From NCBI GenBank assembly GCA_964345295.1, contig CAYFQG010000005.1:1-64000 (forward strand): 64,000 bases of DNA, in the 5' to 3' direction. The translations under genes were made by a program, and so were the position numbers. Shown here piece by piece: positions 44,715 to 55,081 of this stretch (its first letter is position 1; every line of letters begins with the position of its first letter). The notes under the pieces were generated by a model that saw only the letters and a program-made list of their open reading frames with translations, was not told where the DNA came from and made no database searches. The stretch comes from JASBZA01 sp964345295 (GTDB lineage: Bacteria > Bacillota > Clostridia > Saccharofermentanales > Fastidiosipilaceae).

Positions 44715-45239
44715 TTGTGGATTAATCCTAACGATGTCCAATTCGTCCTTGTCCGAAACGGCGAGGATTCAGAGATGCTCTTGGATTTAATGAAAAGAGC
44801 CATGATGTTCTATGCCCAAGAAGCACAACTGCCCTTGTACCGCCGAGACGGGACCTATTATCTTCCCGCCTTAAACGAGACCAGAGGGGATATCTTATGG
44901 GCCATTGAAAACGAAGAATTTTTGGCCCTCATGGACCACGATCAATACCTGGCCACTTGCCGCTTGGTGTCGGATTATAAGAGGGGCAAGTCGCTTCTGA
45001 CCCGCTTTTCGGTCCACCCCAAGCTTTATAAAACCAACATTGCGGAAATCTTTTTGGACAGGGTCATCGCCTATGCCAGGAAGCAAGGCTTGCAAGAGCT
45101 TTACGTTTACATTGCCCAGTCCCATAAGCCCTTGATGGACCTTTTTAAGTCACGTAATTTCATGCTCTATTCTATTAATGACGGCCATCCCTATCCTAAG
45201 GTCTGCTTGATTAAAGACTTACAACGAGGTCTTTTCTAA
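44715..45239 (+). CDS. GNAT-fold acetyltransferase-like protein
   Basis: A 174-residue protein with the outline of a GNAT N-acetyltransferase: beta strand, LTRFSVHPKLYKTNIAEIFL (acetyl-CoA-loop region), then helix and the C-terminal LYVYIAQSHKPLMDLFKSRN. The substrate is unknown. The start is TTG 44715 with GTGAGGG nine bases upstream. It is one of only four plus-strand genes here and converges on the DMT gene. Confidence 0.72.
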   Translation: MWINPNDVQFVLVRNGEDSEMLLDLMKRAMMFYAQEAQLPLYRRDGTYYLPALNETRGDILWAIENEEFLALMDHDQYLATCRLVSDYKRGKSLLTRFSVHPKLYKTNIAEIFLDRVIAYARKQGLQELYVYIAQSHKPLMDLFKSRNFMLYSINDGHPYPKVCLIKDLQRGLF

Positions 45240-45255
45240 AATCACGCCTATAAGT

Positions 45256-46188
45256 TTAGGCCTCTTCTTTTTGCCAAAGGGCCTTGCCTGCAGCCGCAAC
45301 CAAAGACCCCAGTACAATGATAATGCCGCAAATGACGGTTTTTACATCCGGCAAGGTATGAAGGAAGAATATCGCAAAGATGACCGACCAGGCCGTATAG
45401 GTAATATTTAAGGCCATGGCCTTGGTCGCTCCGATTTTGGCAATGGCACGGTAATAGAAAAGATAAGACATAGTCCCTACCAGAGCCGCGACAACCAGAA
45501 GCCAGATCCCCGGCTGACGGACCGTATTGATAGTAATCGGCCAGGCTCTGAGTAAACTAATAATAACAATGCCGTAAAACAAGGCCGACGTGGTCTGACG
45601 GATTTGCAAAGCCTGATCATCGGTGATGTCGGGGTCTCTTAGGCCGTAAGCACAAATAACCGCTTCGGACGCCCAACCCAGACAGCAAACAATAGCGGCT
45701 ACAAAACCCATCCAGGCATTAGATGATAAAGCACCTCCCGGCGTATAGCCCAAGGCGATAACGCCGCCCACACTGACAACCAAACCGCCCCACTGGAGAG
45801 CTGAAAGTTTTTCTTTAAGAAAGATGTAGGACATAATGGCCCCCACGGCCGGAAAGAGTGCGGAAATAATAGAAGTATAGCCCGGGCCGATCCACTGGAT
45901 GGCCGCGACGTAGCCCGACATACCGATGGGTCCGCCCAACAAGGCGCCCAAAATAATGAAACGGCCGCTTTTGGTCCCCAGAGCTCGGCGTACCTGGCTT
46001 AGCTGTTTTCGTACACCCATATAGAGCAGCATCCACAAGGATGAAAATAGGTCATGCAGGAATGTACTGATTAAAGGCGCCATCCATATGAGTTGTTCTT
46101 GGCCCGGAAAGGTCATCCGGCTAAGTACAAGACCTAATAAAACTGTATCCAGCGCCCACAGGACACCGGCAAGAAGACCGTCTTTCAT
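45256..46188 (-). CDS. EamA/DMT-family membrane transporter
   Basis: A 310-residue protein with ten predicted membrane segments in two repeated halves. The family marks are the opening GVLWALDTVLLGLVLSR, LSALQWGGLVVSVGGVIAL and the matching second repeat. It probably exports or imports small metabolites; the substrate is not predictable. It follows alr by 27 bases and may be cotranscribed with it. Confidence 0.85.
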   Translation of the reverse strand: MKDGLLAGVLWALDTVLLGLVLSRMTFPGQEQLIWMAPLISTFLHDLFSSLWMLLYMGVRKQLSQVRRALGTKSGRFIILGALLGGPIGMSGYVAAIQWIGPGYTSIISALFPAVGAIMSYIFLKEKLSALQWGGLVVSVGGVIALGYTPGGALSSNAWMGFVAAIVCCLGWASEAVICAYGLRDPDITDDQALQIRQTTSALFYGIVIISLLRAWPITINTVRQPGIWLLVVAALVGTMSYLFYYRAIAKIGATKAMALNITYTAWSVIFAIFFLHTLPDVKTVICGIIIVLGSLVAAAGKALWQKEEA

Positions 46189-46215
46189 GATGCTTTTCTC
46201 TTTTCAATCTAAGAA

Positions 46216-47430
46216 TCAGTATAAACTCTTGCAGACCAAAGCTCTGCCCGGTTTTTCTGTGGAATCTATATATACCCTGGGCAGGCGAGCTGTCAAGGAC
46301 GTTAAAACCTCATAGGGAATGGTGGACTGCCATTGGGCCCAATCCATAGGGCTTATGGATTCTTCTCCCATCTCCCCCATAAGGACTACCGGCTCACCGG
46401 GCTTTATGTCTTCCATGCCGTCCAAGGCAAACATGGCCTGGTCCATGGTGATAAGCCCCAGAAGTTCCGCTCTTCGTCCGCATATAAGGGCATGCGCCTT
46501 ACCGGTCATCAACCTGGCATAACCGTCGGCATAGCCTATAGGTACCACGGCAATGGTCCGGTCACAATCAGCCACATAGCGTCTGCCGTAGCTGACCGAT
46601 TCTCCGGCCTTCATGTGCTTTACCAAGGAAACTCTGGAGTGAACCGAGGCCAAAGGCTTCAAGGGCCCGGGATCTTCCATATTATCCGTGGGAATGCCGT
46701 ATAAAATAAGGCCCGGCCTTACCATATCCATTTGCATTTCAGGATTAAGTAAGGTCGTCGGGGAATTAGCACAATGGAAGTATTTTGGATGAAGATTCAG
46801 CGATACAATAAGCTTCTTCACTTCCAAGAAGCGCTTAAATTGTTTTTGGTGGAAAGAGGCAGCCTCGTTTTGGCAATCAAAGCCGTCAGCGGTGGCAAAA
46901 TGGGTATAAACACCTTCAATGTCTAAGCGATTCAGTTCTTGAAGTTTCTTAAGAACCAAAGCCAGATCCGAATCATCCCACTTGAAGCCCAGCCGTCCCA
47001 TGCCGGTGTCGATGTTGAGATGGACTTTGGCCCGGCGGCTTGTTTTCGTGCCGGCCTCGGCCAAAGCTTGGGCCTCCTCTAACGTTGAAACCGTATAGGT
47101 CATGTCGTGTGTCAGACCTTCCGGATAACGCTCCGGCTCGTGGTCACTAAGCATTAAAATAGGCTCTTCATAACCGGACTTGCGAAGAGCCAGGGCCTCA
47201 TCGAGACAGGCTACAATAATAAAATCTCCACCGGCAGTGAGGAAGACCCTGCTAAAAACCTCAGCTCCTAAGCCATAGGCATCCGCCTTCACAACACAGC
47301 CGACTTTAGTTTCCGGTCGGACATGACTTCTAATATAAGCCATGTTGGTCCTGGCTTGGGCCAAATCTACCTCCACCCAGGTCCTGCCACATATGTCGGC
47401 TAAGTCTTCATAATCAATCCACCGATCCAT
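46216..47430 (-). CDS. alr: Alanine racemase
   Basis: A 404-residue PLP enzyme making D-alanine for peptidoglycan. The PLP lysine is in CVVKADAYGLGAEV (near residue 48) and the catalytic tyrosine region is GESVSYGRRY. The length is normal for Alr. GGAGGAGC lies before the ATG, right beside the terminator of the upstream thioredoxin gene. Confidence 0.95.
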   Translation of the reverse strand: MDRWIDYEDLADICGRTWVEVDLAQARTNMAYIRSHVRPETKVGCVVKADAYGLGAEVFSRVFLTAGGDFIIVACLDEALALRKSGYEEPILMLSDHEPERYPEGLTHDMTYTVSTLEEAQALAEAGTKTSRRAKVHLNIDTGMGRLGFKWDDSDLALVLKKLQELNRLDIEGVYTHFATADGFDCQNEAASFHQKQFKRFLEVKKLIVSLNLHPKYFHCANSPTTLLNPEMQMDMVRPGLILYGIPTDNMEDPGPLKPLASVHSRVSLVKHMKAGESVSYGRRYVADCDRTIAVVPIGYADGYARLMTGKAHALICGRRAELLGLITMDQAMFALDGMEDIKPGEPVVLMGEMGEESISPMDWAQWQSTIPYEVLTSLTARLPRVYIDSTEKPGRALVCKSLY

Positions 47431-47442
47431 GCTGCTCCTCCT

Positions 47443-47473
47443 AAGAAAAAGAGGCTATCCGGTAGATAGCCTC
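47443..47473 (-). terminator. Terminator after the thioredoxin gene
   Basis: On the minus strand GAGGCTATC, a five-base loop and GATAGCCTC (47451-47473) are followed by TTTTTCTT. A perfect nine-pair stem; it lies 43 bases after the trx stop and directly before the alr ribosome binding site. Confidence 0.88.
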
Positions 47474-47515
47474 CAGTTAAAACTATATTAGAACAATTAA
47501 GAGCAGATGAGAAGA

Positions 47516-47878
47516 TTAATCGGCAGAAACAGCCTCCGCCTCTTCGCCGGACTTATCTCCCGCCTCCAAGTACCCGCGTATAACAGCCTCGTAATCTTCC
47601 GGGTTATGGACACCCACCATTCGTTCTACAACAACGCCCCGGTCAAATAAGAAGACCGTCGGGATACTGGATACACGGTAGGACTCAGCTAATTCGGATT
47701 CCTGATCCACATTTACCTTGCCCACCTTAACCTCGTCAAAAGTCTCGTCCAGCTGATCGATGATAGGGGCAACCGCCCGGCAAGGACCGCACCAGTCTGC
47801 CCAGAAATCCACTAACACCAGTTGATCCGACCGAACGACTTCCTCCTCAAAATTATCCTTAGTAATGTGCAAAGTCAT
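47516..47878 (-). CDS. trxA: Thioredoxin
   Basis: A 120-residue protein with the redox site WADWCGPCRAV (Cys30, Cys33) and the cis-proline region SSIPTVFLFDRG. It has about 15 additional acidic residues at the C-terminus (EAGDKSGEEAEAVSAD). It reduces disulfides in cytoplasmic proteins. It is bounded by its own terminator. Confidence 0.94.
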   Translation of the reverse strand: MTLHITKDNFEEEVVRSDQLVLVDFWADWCGPCRAVAPIIDQLDETFDEVKVGKVNVDQESELAESYRVSSIPTVFLFDRGVVVERMVGVHNPEDYEAVIRGYLEAGDKSGEEAEAVSAD

Positions 47879-47965
47879 ATGTTCATCTTCCCTTTCACTT
47901 TATGCCCGGAGTATAACAAAGGCCGAGTAAGCAGGGAGTAACAAAGTGAAGACTTTATAGCTAAG

Positions 47966-48913
47966 TTAATCCTCAATATCTACATCGATATCCACGTCCT
48001 TGCCGAATAGGGCTTTTTTCTGGCCGAAGGAGAGCTTATTGATCCAATCGAGGTTGCGGCTATAGAAAACCACACTTGGCATATTTTCTATATTCTCTTC
48101 AAATTCCCAGGTGTAGTTTTGGCCGACTGTAAGAGGATGTTCATCCGCACCATCCACCCGAACGATAAAAGGCCTCATCGGATGACCGTCGGCCTCATCT
48201 CCTTTATAAAGAATTAAGGCGTAAGCTTCTTCGGGGACCTGACCCGGGTAGACGGCCATAACTTCGGCCGGGAATTTTTCTTCGTGTTCAAATTCTTTGG
48301 CGTCGGATTTAGGGAGATTGGGCTCGGGATTGTAGCCTTTAATTTGGAAAACATCCGCTGCGTCCGGAGCAAGTTTCTCTGTCTCTTCTACGGCTGTGAG
48401 ATTGAGCCGGTCTTGCAAGAGATTCAATACGTCCCAATCCGTAAGCTTGTCCAAAAAGGCCTTATCTTCCCTGTCAAAAGCCGCGTTCTCCGACTCCTCA
48501 TCCCAGGCATAGGTAAAGAGATAGGTTTTGCCTTTTTCGATTTGGGCCAAGAGTGCTTCATCCGGCGAGGACCAGGTAAAGGTGTAGGGTGGTGCTTGGA
48601 AGGCATGTAAGACCAGCGTTACCGCTGAATCTTCATGGGTAAAAACATCTTGAACCGTCGCCACCATTTGGCCGGACGCTGCAAAACCCGTAGCAGCCTC
48701 ATCCTCTGTCATAGCGGATGTCATCGCGGACGTGCTTACTTCTGTCGTTTGCTCGGTTTTAGTTGTCTTTACTGCGGAACTTTCACTCTCGGTCAGGGTC
48801 TCAGTGCCTGACGTCTTACTGTCACCCGGAGTGGATGGCTTGTTTTCTCCCCCACAGGAGGCTAGGTTTAAAGTCAATAATACGGCTAATGCGATTGCAA
48901 GTCTTTTTTTCAT
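47966..48913 (-). CDS. Lipoprotein of unknown function
   Basis: About 315 residues. It begins MKKRLAIALAVLLTLNLASC, a signal peptide with lipobox LASC, then a Ser/Thr-rich linker (roughly residues 25-85), a globular part and an unusual acidic tail (KDVDIDVDIED). The start at 48913 has AGGAGG upstream; an ATG 36 bases earlier is rejected. I do not recognise the domain. It is likely attached to the outer face of the membrane. Confidence 0.7.
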   Translation of the reverse strand: MKKRLAIALAVLLTLNLASCGGENKPSTPGDSKTSGTETLTESESSAVKTTKTEQTTEVSTSAMTSAMTEDEAATGFAASGQMVATVQDVFTHEDSAVTLVLHAFQAPPYTFTWSSPDEALLAQIEKGKTYLFTYAWDEESENAAFDREDKAFLDKLTDWDVLNLLQDRLNLTAVEETEKLAPDAADVFQIKGYNPEPNLPKSDAKEFEHEEKFPAEVMAVYPGQVPEEAYALILYKGDEADGHPMRPFIVRVDGADEHPLTVGQNYTWEFEENIENMPSVVFYSRNLDWINKLSFGQKKALFGKDVDIDVDIED

Positions 48914-49019
48914 GGTCTTCCTCCTAGCCTTGGCTAAGTGCTTTACCAAGTATTTGATAAACGAATTTTAACATAATTCGCCCTTATATGAGTGTTTTTT
49001 TATCAATATACACAAGTCT

Positions 49020-49958
49020 TTAAAAATCCGTTTTGGGTCTGCCTATTCCTTCCAAATCATAAGGCGTCTGCTGGTAAACGAAGTAGTTCAGCCAGTTCTG
49101 CATGATGAGGTTAGCCGTAGACCGCCAGCGGACCAAAGGCTCTTTAGACGGGTCATCGTCGGGGAAATAATTTCGGGGTATATGGATGGACTTACCGTTA
49201 CGAATATCCCGTTCGTATTCATTCTTCAATGTATTACGGTCGTACTCGACATGGCCGGTCAGGTAAAAGCGTCGATAGGCCGGGTCTTCCACGGCAAAGA
49301 CACCCGCATCTCTGGAGCTGGCCAATATTTCCAGGCCTCCCGCCTTCTTGATATCATCGGTACGCACTTCCGTATAACGTGAAACCGGTACATAGAAAAG
49401 GTCATCTACGCCGCGTAAAAATTCATGGTGGGGATGAGTATCAATGTGGTGCTCATAGACACCGAAGCATTTTTCCGGCAGGCGGTATTTAGGCACACCG
49501 TGGAAATACTGCAAAGCTGCTTGAGCTCCCCAGCAGACATACATGCTGGAGAAGACATGGGTCTTAGACCACTCCATAATGCGGCAAAGTTCTTCCCAAT
49601 AATGAACGTCCTCAAACTCCATCAACTCTACCGGCGCCCCGGTCACAATCATTCCGTCGAAGTAGCAATCCGATATGTCCTGAAAGGTCTGATAGTAACG
49701 GCCCAAGTACTTCTTGGTCGTATGCTTGGGCTCATAGGAAGCCGTGTAGATTAGATGGGCTTCCACCTGCAAAGGCGAGTTACTGATTAGGCGGAAAAAT
49801 TGCGCCTCCGTATCCTGCTTATTGGGCATGAGATTAATAAACAAAATATGTAAGGGTCTAATATCCTGGTGGTAGGCCCGGTCACGCGTCATCACAAAAA
49901 TGGACTCATTTTCCAGCACCTTGCCGGAAGGAATTCCCATGGGCAATTTAATCGGCAT
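49020..49958 (-). CDS. metA: Homoserine O-acetyltransferase, MetA family
   Basis: A 312-residue enzyme that activates homoserine for methionine synthesis. The nucleophile is Cys142 (YVCWGAQAAL). Residue 111 is Glu (TGAPVELMEF); in studied MetA proteins Glu111 selects acetyl-CoA and Gly111 succinyl-CoA, so acetyl-homoserine is the expected product. The chain begins MPIKLPMGIPSGKVLENESI, as usual. It lies 14 bases after the kinase-like gene. No SAM riboswitch or T-box was seen before it. Confidence 0.92.
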   Translation of the reverse strand: MPIKLPMGIPSGKVLENESIFVMTRDRAYHQDIRPLHILFINLMPNKQDTEAQFFRLISNSPLQVEAHLIYTASYEPKHTTKKYLGRYYQTFQDISDCYFDGMIVTGAPVELMEFEDVHYWEELCRIMEWSKTHVFSSMYVCWGAQAALQYFHGVPKYRLPEKCFGVYEHHIDTHPHHEFLRGVDDLFYVPVSRYTEVRTDDIKKAGGLEILASSRDAGVFAVEDPAYRRFYLTGHVEYDRNTLKNEYERDIRNGKSIHIPRNYFPDDDPSKEPLVRWRSTANLIMQNWLNYFVYQQTPYDLEGIGRPKTDF

Positions 49959-49972
49959 CTTAGATTTTCCTC

Positions 49973-50968
49973 CTAGTTAATAAATTCATTTAAGATGGAC
50001 ATGGGTGGAACAAAGGAAGGATCCAGAGCAGGTAAGCGCTCACCCACGTCAATCAGGTATTGAGCATTTTTTATGGCCAAAGTTAAATCGGCAAAGTGTC
50101 CCGATTCGGTCATGGGCGATCTGGGCTTTTTCCCGGACTTCTTCATTTTGTCCAAGTCCTTTCTTAGAGCTTTGGCCGCCAAAGGACCGATTATAAAAAA
50201 TTCATATGGAATCACCGTATTGACAAAATAGTCGGCTCGGTGCAAATAGTCTTCAAAAAGGATGCTCTCCGATAGTGCAATGACCGGCCAATAGTCCAAG
50301 GTGGCCAAAGGTGACGTTCCCCTGGAATGGCTGTCTCTTAAAACGCGGCGGAGCTGGCGAATCTGCCAGGCTTCCAGAAGCGTCTTATCATCTACCAAGG
50401 TCGCCCAGGGGCAAACAAAAACCCCTAAGACCTCGTCTTTGGGTAGGCGGCCGATGACTTCGCCGGACAAGCCGTGTAAGCCCTCCACGATCAACACCAT
50501 ATCGTCATTAAGCTTTATCTTCTTCTCGTCTACAAAAATTCTGGACCTGGAAGCAAAGTCATAAGTCGGTATGCCGACCTCTTCCCCGTCCAACAGCTTC
50601 TGGAAATGGTCCACCATAAGGTCCACATCGATCGTACTGATAGATTCCAAATCTGCCCTGCCAAGGTCGTCATAAGTACGCACGGTCTTATGATAATAAT
50701 CGTCCAGCGAAATGGTCACGGTCTTGCGGCCGAAAAGGTGAATAGCCGATCCTAAACGCTGCGAGAAAGTCGTCTTACCCGAACTGGTAGGCCCGGAAAT
50801 AAAGACCGCTTTAATGTTTCTATTCCAAGCCGCTTCATAAGCGACTTCTACCAGTTGTTCCAAAAAGTGCGCTTCGCTGTTTCTGGCCAGGGCGTCGGTC
50901 TTGCTGGGACCGAAGTGACCTTCCAATTCATCTACCGCTATATAGATCATTTCACCTGGATTAGCCAT
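49973..50968 (-). CDS. Uridine kinase-like P-loop protein
   Basis: A 331-residue protein with Walker A SGPTSSGKTTFSQRL at about residues 58-72 and the kinase-type DDYYHKT, both typical of the uridine/phosphoribulokinase group; VEGLHGLSG is the lid-side motif. The C-terminal part has no recognised domain. It probably phosphorylates a nucleoside or similar molecule. It is divergent from eno and starts the short operon with metA. Confidence 0.8.
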   Translation of the reverse strand: MANPGEMIYIAVDELEGHFGPSKTDALARNSEAHFLEQLVEVAYEAAWNRNIKAVFISGPTSSGKTTFSQRLGSAIHLFGRKTVTISLDDYYHKTVRTYDDLGRADLESISTIDVDLMVDHFQKLLDGEEVGIPTYDFASRSRIFVDEKKIKLNDDMVLIVEGLHGLSGEVIGRLPKDEVLGVFVCPWATLVDDKTLLEAWQIRQLRRVLRDSHSRGTSPLATLDYWPVIALSESILFEDYLHRADYFVNTVIPYEFFIIGPLAAKALRKDLDKMKKSGKKPRSPMTESGHFADLTLAIKNAQYLIDVGERLPALDPSFVPPMSILNEFIN

Positions 50969-51092
50969 GGCCGGCCTCCTTTTTCATACAAATTGATAAA
51001 TTTACACAAATTTTGCCGCTAACACACAATAAGTATAACAAAATATGGCCCTTTTGCTTTATACTATAGAGGTTGTAAGAAATTCTTAATAA

Positions 51093-52427
<1,335 letters not shown>

Positions 52428-52463
52428 GGAATAAGCTTTAGCTGATTTTAGCTGACTATTAAG

Positions 52464-52500
52464 AGAGCCGGGACTTTTAGTTAAGCCCCGGCTCTTATTT
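52464..52500 (+). terminator. Terminator of eno
   Basis: AGAGCCGGG (52464-52472) and CCCGGCTCT (52487-52495) are perfect nine-base arms, followed by TATTTTG and further T residues. It stands 37 bases after the eno stop. Confidence 0.88.
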
Positions 52501-52548
52501 TGTTTAAGCGTATTCTTTTTAAGAAAACAATGTGATAGACCGCGTTGT

Positions 52549-53661
52549 CTACTTATCTTTTTCTTTTCCCTTTTTATTTTCTTCTTCTTGGACCTTCTGT
52601 ACGACATACTTGGCAAAGTTATCCAAACGCCTCAACCAGTCCTTATTTAAGAAGAAGTCCAAGTCACCCGGATCCATAACCATACCGTCCAGCCTGTTTT
52701 GGCCGTCATCCAAAGAAGAGTGGGCCACACCGAAAAAGGGCATCTTCTGATACATATAGCCCCCTTGGTCTTCTGTCAGAGCTTCATCGGGTAAGGCATT
52801 ATAAGCCGCTAAGGCGTTGATGCGATGGGTCGAGTCGGTCAGGACAAAGAAATTCACCTTGTCATCGGCCGCCTTCTGCACTTTGAAAAAGCATTGGGCC
52901 TGCATAAAATAAGGAGCCATCTGGGCTTCCAGATTCTGCAGTGCCTTTTGCAAATGCTTCTTGTCTTCGCCTTCTTCCTTCTTTTCATAGAGGGCTTGTG
53001 TTTCCAAAAACATCAAAATCAGAAGGCGTAGGTGACGGTTTTCTTGCGCCATATAAGTGGGATTCGTTTTGGCCTGTTCCGAATCGTTCTCATAAGGCCG
53101 GGCAAAAAGCTCTATGCGGTCGGCATGAAATAAGATACCGCCTTCGTTAAACAAAACCTTATCCATACCGTTTTTATAAAGCAGCTCGGCATAGTCTTCC
53201 TTAGGCAGGCTTTCTACAACAAAGCGGTCCTCTTTTCGATCTTTCATGCTCTCCTGCGCCTTTTCCATGGCCTTGGCATCTGTAAAACAGTAGGTTAAGC
53301 CGGTAAAGTCCACAAAGGGCTTATGGGTTGTCAAGGACTTATAATAAAAAACGGTGTCCAGACGATTCGCCCAGACCGCCAGGTCTTGCATGACCAATCT
53401 GCGCCGGTTTTCCAAAACTTCCAGAAACTGTTTGGCCTCGGAAAGTTCTTTTTCTTCCATATTTTCCATCTGCTTCCTTAAGCCTAAGATGAGGCGTTCG
53501 GAAAAATTCGCCATGTAGCAAAGCTCTCCCGCCTGATAAGCCCCTTTAACAAAAGGAAAATCCTGTGTGTAAAAGAGTTTTTCTAAGTCCTCCTTTGGCC
53601 GCATGCCTAAAGCAGGTTTATCTAAATCGTAATGCCATAGTGAGGCTAAATAATCATCCAT
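52549..53661 (-). CDS. Protein of unknown function
   Basis: About 370 residues, mostly helical and rich in charged residues, ending in a Lys/Glu tail (KVQEEENKKGKEKDK). No signal peptide or membrane segment is evident, so it is probably cytoplasmic. I chose ATG 53661, about 11 bases after AAAGAGG; a TTG at 53685 lies inside the MATE gene and is rejected. It follows the MATE gene after seven bases. I recognise no domain. Confidence 0.72.
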   Translation of the reverse strand: MDDYLASLWHYDLDKPALGMRPKEDLEKLFYTQDFPFVKGAYQAGELCYMANFSERLILGLRKQMENMEEKELSEAKQFLEVLENRRRLVMQDLAVWANRLDTVFYYKSLTTHKPFVDFTGLTYCFTDAKAMEKAQESMKDRKEDRFVVESLPKEDYAELLYKNGMDKVLFNEGGILFHADRIELFARPYENDSEQAKTNPTYMAQENRHLRLLILMFLETQALYEKKEEGEDKKHLQKALQNLEAQMAPYFMQAQCFFKVQKAADDKVNFFVLTDSTHRINALAAYNALPDEALTEDQGGYMYQKMPFFGVAHSSLDDGQNRLDGMVMDPGDLDFFLNKDWLRRLDNFAKYVVQKVQEEENKKGKEKDK

Positions 53662-53668
53662 AAAATTC

Positions 53669-55060
53669 TTATACCTCTTTCTCAACTTGCGTATAGAGTT
53701 TCATCTCGCGGGGCATCCAGCGTCCGGACCGGTAGTAAATCAGCATGGTCAGAGCCATGGTCACCCAGGAAACCGGATAGGACAAGAAGACACTGATGGG
53801 GTCGGGATGGACTTGCTGGGCCAAAAAGACCCACAAGATCCGCACGCCGAACATATTAATAATGGCCGATAACATAGGGAAAAAGGCATTGCCGGCGCCG
53901 CGAAACACACCGGATAAAATATCGCCTATCCCGAAAAGGAAGTAAAAAATACAGGTAATGCTGAGCATCTGCATGCCGTATTGAATACTTTCTTCATGAA
54001 CGTTAAAGAGGGCCAAAAAATCTCTTTGGAAACCAAACACGATAATCCCCAGCAGGAAAACCAAGCCGCAACCCAGGCCCAAAGCCATACGGATACCCTT
54101 CTTAACGCGATGGTATTGGTGGGCACCGATGTTTTGGCCGACAAAGGTCGTCATGGCCAAGCTGAAGGAGTTGACGGTCATAAAGAAGAAACCGTTAATC
54201 CTGGATTCCGCGGCATAGCCTTCAATAACCCGATAGCCGTAAGCATTAATCTGCGACTGGACAATGGTATTGGCCGAAGAGACCACGGCCGACTGGAGGC
54301 CGGCCGGGATACCGATTTTCAAAATGGACAGTGACATTTCTTTGTCGAAATGAATCTCTTTTAAAAACAAACGATAGGGTGTATCGGACCTGGCCAAAGT
54401 TGTAATGCACAGAATAGCCGATACGGTCTGAGCCGCAAAAGTCGCCCAGGCGGCGCCGGTGACGCCCAAGCCTAAGCCCGCAACCAAAATCATATCTAAA
54501 ATCAGGTTTACGACAGCGGCAATAATGAGGAAAATCAAAGGTCTTCTCGAGTCGCCGACTGCTCTTAAGATGGCCGAAGCCATATTATAAAGACTGGTCG
54601 GAATCATACCGATGAAGATAATTTTCATGTAAGTAGCGGATTCATGAAAAAGAATATCCGGTGTATTCATCAACCTCAGCATGGGTTCGGTAAAAAGCAA
54701 ACCAATTAACACCAAGATAAGGCCGTTCAGAATACCGATAAAAATACTGGAATGAACCGCATGATGTAATTTTTTATATTCTCCGCCCGCATAGGTTTGA
54801 GACACCACGACAGAGGATCCTGTAGAAATACCCAGGAAGACCGCCACCAGAAGATTGGTCACGGGCCCTGTCGCACCGACGGCTCCCAGAGCCGTATCGG
54901 ATGCGTAGTTGCCTACGATGATCATATCGATGGTGTTATAAAGTTGCTGGAGAAAATTCATCAACAAGATGGGGATGGCAAAAAGTAATATTTTTTGCCA
55001 AATAACCCCATCCGTTGTGTCTACGTTATGAAAGCTCTTGAGCTTGAATTTCTTAACCAA
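53669..55060 (-). CDS. MATE-family efflux transporter
   Basis: A 463-residue polytopic protein with two six-helix halves. The first-half family block is IIVGNYASDTALGAVGATGP and the matching second-half block is NAYGYRVIEGYAAESRINGF. It exports drugs or metabolites with Na+ or H+. The gene precedes the unknown protein gene on this strand and follows gpmI by 21 bases. Confidence 0.92.
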   Translation of the reverse strand: MVKKFKLKSFHNVDTTDGVIWQKILLFAIPILLMNFLQQLYNTIDMIIVGNYASDTALGAVGATGPVTNLLVAVFLGISTGSSVVVSQTYAGGEYKKLHHAVHSSIFIGILNGLILVLIGLLFTEPMLRLMNTPDILFHESATYMKIIFIGMIPTSLYNMASAILRAVGDSRRPLIFLIIAAVVNLILDMILVAGLGLGVTGAAWATFAAQTVSAILCITTLARSDTPYRLFLKEIHFDKEMSLSILKIGIPAGLQSAVVSSANTIVQSQINAYGYRVIEGYAAESRINGFFFMTVNSFSLAMTTFVGQNIGAHQYHRVKKGIRMALGLGCGLVFLLGIIVFGFQRDFLALFNVHEESIQYGMQMLSITCIFYFLFGIGDILSGVFRGAGNAFFPMLSAIINMFGVRILWVFLAQQVHPDPISVFLSYPVSWVTMALTMLIYYRSGRWMPREMKLYTQVEKEV

Positions 55061-55081
55061 GTAATTACTCCCGGGCCTTTT

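Noticed and set aside
45246..45261. Short GCCTA/TAGGC hairpin followed by T-rich sequence after the GNAT gene
   Set aside because: Only about five pairs and overlapping the end of the DMT gene; too weak to call a terminator.
49959..49972. SAM riboswitch or T-box before metA
   Set aside because: Only 14 bases separate metA from the previous gene, and no leader structure was seen before that gene. The cyclophilin-MetRS gene likewise has only 12 bases before it.
51011..51065. Promoter before eno
   Set aside because: TATAAC and TATACT boxes exist but neither has a good -35 at proper distance; no reliable choice was possible.
53662..53685. TTG at 53685 as start of the unknown gene
   Set aside because: It lies within the end of the MATE gene, has no ribosome binding site, and ATG 53661 is better placed.
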